Shown in pieces: positions 47,346-54,097 of a DNA stretch of 54,097 bases. Location: assembly GCF_000003605.2 (NCBI RefSeq), contig NW_003116951.1, positions 192,750 through 246,846 on the forward strand, in the 5' to 3' direction. The notes below the pieces were generated by a model. The model was not told the origin of the DNA and searched no databases. It saw nothing but the letters and a program-made list of their open reading frames with translations. The translations under genes and the position numbers were made by a program. The stretch is from Saccoglossus kowalevskii. Lineage: Eukaryota > Hemichordata > Enteropneusta > Harrimaniidae. Every line of letters starts with the position of its first letter. Position 1 is the first letter of the stretch.

Positions 47346-48443
47346 TCTACGAATTTTCGTGGTATGGGGTGGGTAGATTCTATAGTAATCTGGGGAAGAA
47401 AGAAAAAAAAAGTTGTTATTTTAAACATTTTAACATCTCATTCATAAATATAATATTTGTGTATGTATATATAAACGTAAAAAATAACGATGTGGTACAA
47501 ATATATCAATCGAAGTGCGACGAAGAAGCCAGGCATACGACAAAGAATACTATAAAACCATTTATTTTCACTGACATTTAATTTCGATATTTTTGCCGAG
47601 GAGTAAAATCCGATAAGTTACTTAAATCCATCTGAACAATGAAAATACAAGTAGAACTCTTTGTTTCCTGCCAAGTTCGTGACCTGAAAAGCAAGTGAAA
47701 TTGCTCAAATTGTCAGTCAAAATAAATGGCTTCATAGTATAACTCGGTAAAAACCATGGAGGTAAAAAGATCTCCATGGTAAAAACCAATGACCAGAATG
47801 TGGACCGAGCAGTGAGCCCGATTTTCAACGGTCGATGGCCACGACCGAAAACTCCATCCACCTCCTTAAGCTAGAACGCGGACGAGAACGACATATTCTA
47901 CCACAGTCCCGCTATTTATAGAGGGCCTGTGATTCTACGTACGGTACAGAACATGAAGTAAATCAATGATGGGACTTAAAGTTATCAGTTTTAAAAAGTT
48001 CTGAAAATGAACTCGTGGCACTGGGCCCGAGGCAAGACAAAGAGTGTGAGGTGCACATCCGGGAAATTTATATACACATTCTTATTTTATTTACACACAA
48101 GGACAGACAATCGGATTAATACCTTCGCCCCTCCCCACAGTCAACTTTCACGGAGCTAACACAATTCTTTGCCTACTAACTACAGTTTTAACTTACTGTC
48201 CGTATTTGACACCACATGTTTATACATACATGCACGATACACAAATAAATTATGCATACCAGACACACTAGTAGAAATGTGAGGAAATTCGATTCAGACA
48301 AAACCCTTATAAGTATGGTAATCTCGAGTTTGTTAATTTAAAATCGCCTTCTATCGAGCATTCAACATAAATTTCTACAATTGATAACACACATAATGAA
48401 GTGTACATACACATAAAAACAATTCTGATTAAGTGCAAAATGT

Positions 48444-48608
48444 TTAAAGCGGGAGGGTCGTTACCTACGCACGCGCGGGATTTGACTCCTAAGCGATGAT
48501 AACAACACACGCTAAAAACGCAAAGGCACATGAGAAGACGCTTGTTTGTAAACAATGATACGCTATGGCCATCTGACGCATGCGCAGGTGACGACCCTCC
48601 CGCTTTAA
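48444..48608. mobile_element. TTAA-flanked MITE family A, copy A5
   Basis: TTAA at 48444-48447 and 48605-48608. Ends AGCGGGAGGGTCGTTACCTA and GGTGACGACCCTCCCGCT. The best-preserved right terminus of the family. Confidence 0.93.
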
Positions 48609-48994
48609 GTTTGAGCGTATTTGAAGACTGAATGTATTTTTCTGTCACTATTAAAATAACGTTTTTGTTTATGTTTGAGCTTTGAGATTGTCTGTTTATG
48701 TTTAGAAACGTCAAGGACTTGAAACGGAACTCGGACCAGACGTTATTAAGACAACAAATTGGACATAATGCTGTTTGTGTTATTATTTGGCAGTTGTTAT
48801 TTTCAATCAGCGTGTATTTTAAAAAGAAAAGAATGTCCTTGTTTTGTTAAAGACAATGTCCAACATTATAATACCATGAACAAACATACAAGACATTCAC
48901 TGCCAAGTCAGCAATCTGCATACACGCAGCTACACACTACACGCAACCACAATCTCTGATAGGAGGGGGGAAGTGTAGAGGGATAGTTGGTACA

Positions 48995-49365
48995 GGTTAC
49001 AGGAAATAAAGACGGCATTTTACGTTTTTACATGAAATAAAATGCAAATTCCATTTACAGTAAAAAAAAAAATAGGTTTTTACACTTTACAGATAAAGCA
49101 TATTCCTAATTACATTTTTATAATATATTTGATAATTTGTGTTTAAGATCCAAAATTGAAAATTGCGTACAAATTACGACATTTAATGTGAAAAATGCGT
49201 TGTACGCTTACAAAAAATAAAATCTTTGTACAAATTACGGACAAATAAACTAGCTGATTACATTTTACACCTTGCCCAAGTCTACGGATTTACGTTTTCT
49301 ATTTATTTAAATTACATTATTACGAAAATAAAAACAATTTATTTACAGCTTTCGAAAATACCCCT
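48995..49365 (+). repeat. Dispersed repeat family G, copy 3
   Basis: TTACAGGAAATAAAGACGGC through ATAGGTTTTTACACTTTACA, TACGCTTACAAAAAATAAAA and CTAGCTGATTACATTTTACA, then the 3' extension AATTACATTATTACGAAAAT and TCGAAAATACCCC shared with copy 1. Confidence 0.85.
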
Positions 49366-49703
49366 TGCCGACCCTCTGATGGGAGACTGTGAAACAAACC
49401 ACGGAATAACTTACTGAACCAAACAATACCGTTCTGTACACATGCATTAGCGGGAGAATATGTTCACAAATATTCTATTGGGGACCGTGGTTGAAGCACA
49501 GGGAGTTGGATTAACTCGATTGAAAAAATGAGCTAGACACGGAAGTAATTGCAAACAAATAGGGGAATGCATATTTAATGGTATAGTGTATTTAATAACC
49601 AGTCATATATATACTATATATATAACGTAACATAAGCCGTATAATACACTAGAGGGCCGAAACCTCCGCCCTGTATCGCCCAATTCTGGGTCACTCTGGA
49701 GCA

Positions 49704-49811
49704 ATTCATTCTTTCTTTCATTCATTCATTCATTCATTCATTCATTCATTCATTCATTCATTCATTCATTCATTCATTCATTCATTCGATGGATGGATGG
49801 ATGGATGGATG

Positions 49812-49848
<37 letters not shown>

Positions 49849-49858
49849 ATTGATTGAT

Positions 49859-49953
<95 letters not shown>

Positions 49954-49955
49954 TT
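49704..49955. repeat. Compound tetranucleotide microsatellite
   Basis: Four adjoining arrays: (CATT)n to about 49786, (GGAT)n to about 49812, (TGAT)n to about 49857, (TTTA)n to about 49955. Each step differs by one base of the motif. Confidence 0.97.
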
Positions 49956-50339
49956 ATACTTGATTATAAAGTGACCAGGAAAAAATAACAGATAATACTA
50001 ATTTTTCTATATTATTGTAGACGGAAACTGCCTTGCTAATAATGCGTTCTTTTATTCATACCGGCAACTGCAATGGGTAACATCGGGATTCGACCATTTA
50101 TCACTAAGGCGGGACGTGCCATCCAGTAGCATCCCACATTCACGTTGACCGCACTTCAAGCCGAATTGTAATGGTTTGTAGACAGTTCCCTATATTGCAG
50201 TTGGTTCCACGTTCTTTACAAAGACCTCAGCTGGAGTTCTGAATGACGTATTTATGTTAAGTTACACCCGTCACGTGCGTTGACACACTGAAATGAACAC
50301 GCATAACTCTCTATTGTTATTCTAATTATAAACGTCGCG

Positions 50340-50376
50340 TATATAAATAGACTTCCTTCGCCCAGCTCTTTCAGTT
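50340..50376 (+). promoter_or_regulatory. TATA box and initiator of the small secreted-protein gene
   Basis: TATATAAATAG at 50340-50350 and an initiator-like TCAGTT at 50371-50376, about 30 bp apart as in focused metazoan core promoters. The ATG follows at 50458, giving a 5' UTR of about 86 nt. Confidence 0.75.
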
Positions 50377-50457
50377 ACACGACGAAGGCATCGGTCTTTC
50401 AATCTGCAATAAGTAACTTTATAAACTCTACAGATTGGACGCTTTACAGCCCTTGCC

Positions 50458-51804
50458 ATGAAAATACTAGTTGCAGTGTTTGTTGTCGCCGTTATCGGCA
50501 TGGTTATGGCGGAAGATGCTTCTAAAGACGCCAAACAACCCAAGGTGAGTGCGCTACTACAACAAGAAGCTGTCTTTCAAAATGGCGTACGACTGTTTCT
50601 TTCTTCTTGGTTTTCCATTTCTTTGTTTATACCTGTAAATACAGTAATCAACTTCGAAGCAAAGTGCATTGAGGACGCTGACTTAAATGTTTTTTGAGAC
50701 GAATCGTGTTTTTCTCACTGCCCCAATTTTCCTCTAAAAACATAGTAACCATTGCTGTGGACTTGGCATTTGAAGTGGATGGAGTTATTGTTCGCATTAT
50801 GAAGACATGGCGACTGTTTATATTTAGGTCAAATGCGTACACAGAATAACAATGCAGCTACGAAATCTATTCGTTGTTCCACGTTACAACCAACTTGTTG
50901 ATTTCTTTGTTGTGACAATCTTGCTAGAAGGCATAGTTACAGTGCAATTTTCGGTGTAAATGTCGTGCTTTGACCGATGGCGGTTCTTTTTAGTTTCATT
51001 TCGTTCCACGGGCATTTAAAAAATAATTCTTTGTCATACAAAATTATTTGCGTAATCATGGTGGATTGGGTGGGTCTGTATCTTAACACTGTAGGGAACA
51101 TTTCACCGCTTTTCGGAAGGTCACATTTCACATTATTGCACACTTGTATACATGGTTAATTGAATTGCGGAACACTATCCGATCGAATCCACTTTCAGTC
51201 GGTCCAGTCGTAGAGGCAATTGCAAGAATTGCAAGTGCAGTGCAGTGTAGTGTAGTGTAGTTTTATTGTTGCACGCTTATTTAATTTCCACTTCGGTTGT
51301 TCGTCCTGACAGGTTTGTTATTCTACTGCACCGAATGTTCATGCACATCAATTGTTTTGTTCAAAAGTCTGACGAACTGTCTCTCTCCTTCCATAGGCGG
51401 CATCGGTTACAGACCTGAAGAAGTCTCATCCAATTAGACCCATTGAAAAGGCTAGAAAAATGGCACACAAAGCGACGCAAGTGAAACTTCGCCCAGAAAT
51501 TGAAGAGAAACGTCGCATGATGCGGGAACGAAAGGAAGAAATAATGAGCATAAAGAAATCCGACCTCCCATTGGAAGAGAAGAGAGCCAAGATGGCGAAC
51601 CTAAAGGCAGAGTTCAAGCAGCAGAAGATGAGCCTGGGATTGGAAGGTGGTCGCAAGACCCCAGAGGAACGCAGAGCAATGGTTCAGGAACGAAAACTAG
51701 CACGCCAAAATCACGAAGAAAAGGCAATTCGTCGTATGCCTAAAATTGGTCAGAAAGGCGGAAGGAAACTGGGTATGAGGCTCGATAAGCGGGAGCGTCA
51801 ATAA
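50458..51804 (+). CDS. Small secreted Lys/Arg-rich protein, unknown family
   Basis: Two coding exons, 50458-50544 and 51397-51804. The phase-0 intron has donor AAG|GTGAGT and acceptor CTTCCATAG, and the product is 164 residues. Residues 1-18 form a signal peptide: MK, then a hydrophobic core ILVAVFVVAVIGMVMA, with likely cleavage before EDAS. The rest is hydrophilic, rich in Lys, Arg, Glu, Met and Gln, with no cysteine and almost no aromatic residues. Two loosely similar segments occur (EEKRRMMRERKEEIM and EERRAMVQERKLARQ), suggesting a charged helix. The C-terminus is strongly basic (GQKGGRKLGMRLDKRERQ). It has its own TATA promoter and poly(A) signal, 9 kb from the kinase and independent of it. 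Extracellular; a matrix, secretory-granule or host-defence role would fit the composition, but nothing identifies one. I do not recognise a family. Confidence 0.85.
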
Positions 51805-52092
51805 ATATTACAAAGGTCATTTTGCCTTTCTAAAATCAGATCGCTGAACTTTTTTAACTTTCAGTATATACACTTCTTTCTTCATACTGCTGTATTCGAT
51901 TTTACTATTCTTACAATATATTTTACCTGAAATGGGTATTTTGTCGAGCCTTTCAATGAACTTGTGACCATAATGACAATAATGCGTCTCGCTCGATATG
52001 TTTTTTAAACGTATTTTTACTGTGTTTTTTATTACATTTTTAGTTTCAAGCCATTTAGTAATGACCTGGTGTCATTCGTTCACAAGGTTATA

Positions 52093-52098
52093 AATAAA
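52093..52098 (+). terminator. Poly(A) signal of the small secreted-protein gene
   Basis: AATAAA 289 nt after the stop codon, followed within 40 nt by a GT-rich stretch (TTTTGCGTGTTGG). Strong placement for a compact gene. Confidence 0.7.
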
Positions 52099-52114
52099 GT
52101 TTACATAAAACTGG

Positions 52115-54097
52115 GCATTTTGCGTGTTGGCTAATACTCCCTTCAAAAGAGGACTTGTCATAATTAGTGACGGACAAGTGCAACGTCGCCCTCTAGCGTT
52201 ACGTATTGTGTGATAAAGGAGATCGTACAGTTCATGGGTTTTCCTCAAACTGAACCATTTTCGAGACTTGGGATATAAAAACTCCAGTGTTAAACGTAGT
52301 TTAAATTAAACGGCACTTGTTCCGTCCAATTTCTCGTTGAATAACTGTCCTCAAACTACAATCTATGGTGTATTGCCTGATTATACTTTGGCGTCATTAT
52401 GGACATCGAAATACTAAATAGTCAAACGTGCAATTATATTTTTTATTCCAATTTTACCAAACGTCAGCTTGGGCACTATTATCGGAATGTCGCAAGAATA
52501 AAAACAAAATTCGAAGGTGTTTGCACTCTGACCCGACGGCCACCAGTTGTGTAATTGTTTACCAATTACGATAATTGAGTGTAATCAACACGCAATCGTG
52601 ATTGGTTGATCATAAATGCACAATTCCCTGGATTTGTCAGATTTCTGTTCACATGATTTACAGTATTTTACAGTACAATTTTCTATAATAGTACTATTTA
52701 ATCAGCCAGAGCATCTACTACCATTTATAAGCACTTGGTGTTTTATCAATTACTGGCCATTGTGAATTTAAACTTTCATTTGACAGGAAAGTTAACTAAA
52801 AAATGTGTATTCGTGCTTATTCATGCTTAACCTATGCCTCGAATTTAGAACCCATTTAGTGATTATCGATCACTGCAGGTCTGTATTCACACTAAATGTC
52901 GCTTTGTTCCCATAAATTGTCCCGACTGTTATACGCTGTTGTTCTCATAAATGTTCACACTGACTTCTATAGTACCATAAATATCATGGGACTTCACCCG
53001 GCACTGTTCTCATAAATCCGTCCGTGGAGTTTTTTTATGCAGACCACGTGACATGCAATGCAACACTAACCACGTTGTACTGTGCTAAGAATAAACCAAA
53101 ACATAATATTTGTTCGAACTCTGGACTCTCACAGCGGTCTGACATGCTGTAAATTAAGCTGACTGGAATACGATGTTGGTCATTGGCATTATATTGGATT
53201 ATTCGATTTAGATTTTGTGGCTGGGCTTCAAAAGTATTAACAATTCCAGGAATATAAGATGGTTCGAGGCAGTGTTATTTTTTTTAAATCAGGTAAAGCC
53301 ATCCTACTCACCCTCTTCTGAGATTTAAACTACCGCCATATAAAAGGTATCGGTCTGGGGCCTCTACATTATAACTAGGTTCCGACTTTATATTTCAGAA
53401 GATACCTCGTACGTTTGTGTGTGTTTTGGTATAGACCAGACCTATGGGGTGAGATCACCGCCAAAATAGAATTATTTCACTATTATTTCAATATCTTTCA
53501 ATTATTTCACCATTATTTAAATATCTTTCAATTATCACACCATTATTTTTATTTAAATTTCTTTCCACGTCGATTCAATCCAGAATTCAAGTGTATATGG
53601 ACGAAAGTTTTTGGGTCCGAGGTAGCGTGTGATGTGGATTCATGTTCCGGGGCCTAGCCCCCACTGTTCTTTGCGCACCAAAGATGAAACAAGATTAGTT
53701 GAACTAACGCGATCGTCATCCCTTCCCATTCCTGGTCATCGTGGCCGTGATCGTGGTCCATCGCTGACATCAAGTCCTGCCATCGCGCAGCAATACATGC
53801 AAACATGCAATCGAGATATCAACAACGGTTTAGCTACCAGGACAAGACACTGTAGTCGTCGTCGTGGTTCAAAAAAACACCTTGATCCAATTTCCAATTT
53901 CCACCTGTTAAACATAAATTGACTTTTATTAATTGCTTTAACCATAGACCTTAGAAAACAAAGTCTATGCTTTAACATATTTGTAATTAACACTTTCATT
54001 ATACACATTGTGATTACAATAATACGTACGAATGTACTCGAGTGATTACATGTAGTTAGGTTCGCACTTAACAGTTTAACAAAACATAAAATTGAGA
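52115..54097. other. Spacer to window end, no gene supported
   Basis: A reverse CTCF-like word at 52186-52199. Three near copies of TTTCAATTATTTCACCATTA-type sequence at 53472-53550 form a small tandem repeat. The open frame at 53629-53922 has no recognisable motif and no splice support. Confidence 0.5.

Noticed and set aside
53629-54008. Overlapping + and - open frames near the right edge
   Set aside because: Opposite-strand frames of similar length without motifs; possibly an exon cut by the edge, but not supportable.
1-54097. CRISPR arrays, tRNA and rRNA genes, bacterial operons
   Set aside because: None seen; spliced genes and transposon content show a eukaryotic nuclear locus, and the tandem repeats lack unique spacers.

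Overview
This is animal nuclear DNA from an invertebrate, AT-rich, with GT-AG introns, long intergenic spacers and a dense load of non-autonomous transposons. The genes are a metazoan-type proteasome subunit beta type-7 (PSMB7) and a NEK6/NEK7-type mitotic kinase that is very close to the vertebrate proteins. That would suit an invertebrate deuterostome such as a hemichordate or cephalochordate, but the sequence alone does not fix the phylum. One assembly gap of 989 N lies at 24958-25946.

Layout. 1-626 is a 28-bp minisatellite. 627-8846 is mostly non-coding and holds one possible orphan EGF-like exon (2112-2285), a TIR element (4452-4810) and a 45-bp minisatellite (5981-7300). 8528-10899 is the upstream region of PSMB7, with three perfect CRE palindromes and a YY1-type motif on the start codon. 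PSMB7 runs from 10892 to 19054 in seven coding exons; its introns hold a TTAA-flanked piggyBac-like element with a frameshifted ORF, a 97-bp perfect triplication that copies a splice donor, and several MITEs. 19055-32927 is repeat-rich spacer with the gap, several TIR elements and a 5'-truncated LINE with target-site duplication. NEK6/7 runs from 32928 to 41112 in seven coding exons, its introns invaded by TA-flanked hairpin MITEs. 41113-50339 is spacer with TTAA-flanked MITEs, a short perfect hairpin and a compound tetranucleotide array. 50340-52098 is a compact two-exon gene for a small secreted lysine/arginine-rich protein, with TATA box, initiator and poly(A) signal. I see no gene I can support after that.

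The three clear genes are all on the + strand and are separate transcription units. PSMB7 (trypsin-like site of the 20S proteasome) and NEK6/7 (mitotic kinase) have no direct functional link, but the same two families are neighbours in vertebrates (PSMB7 next to NEK6), so this is probably an old linkage. The most striking unexplained structures are the splice-donor triplication in PSMB7, oppositely oriented MITEs around NEK exon 4, and two short perfect hairpins flanked by direct repeats.
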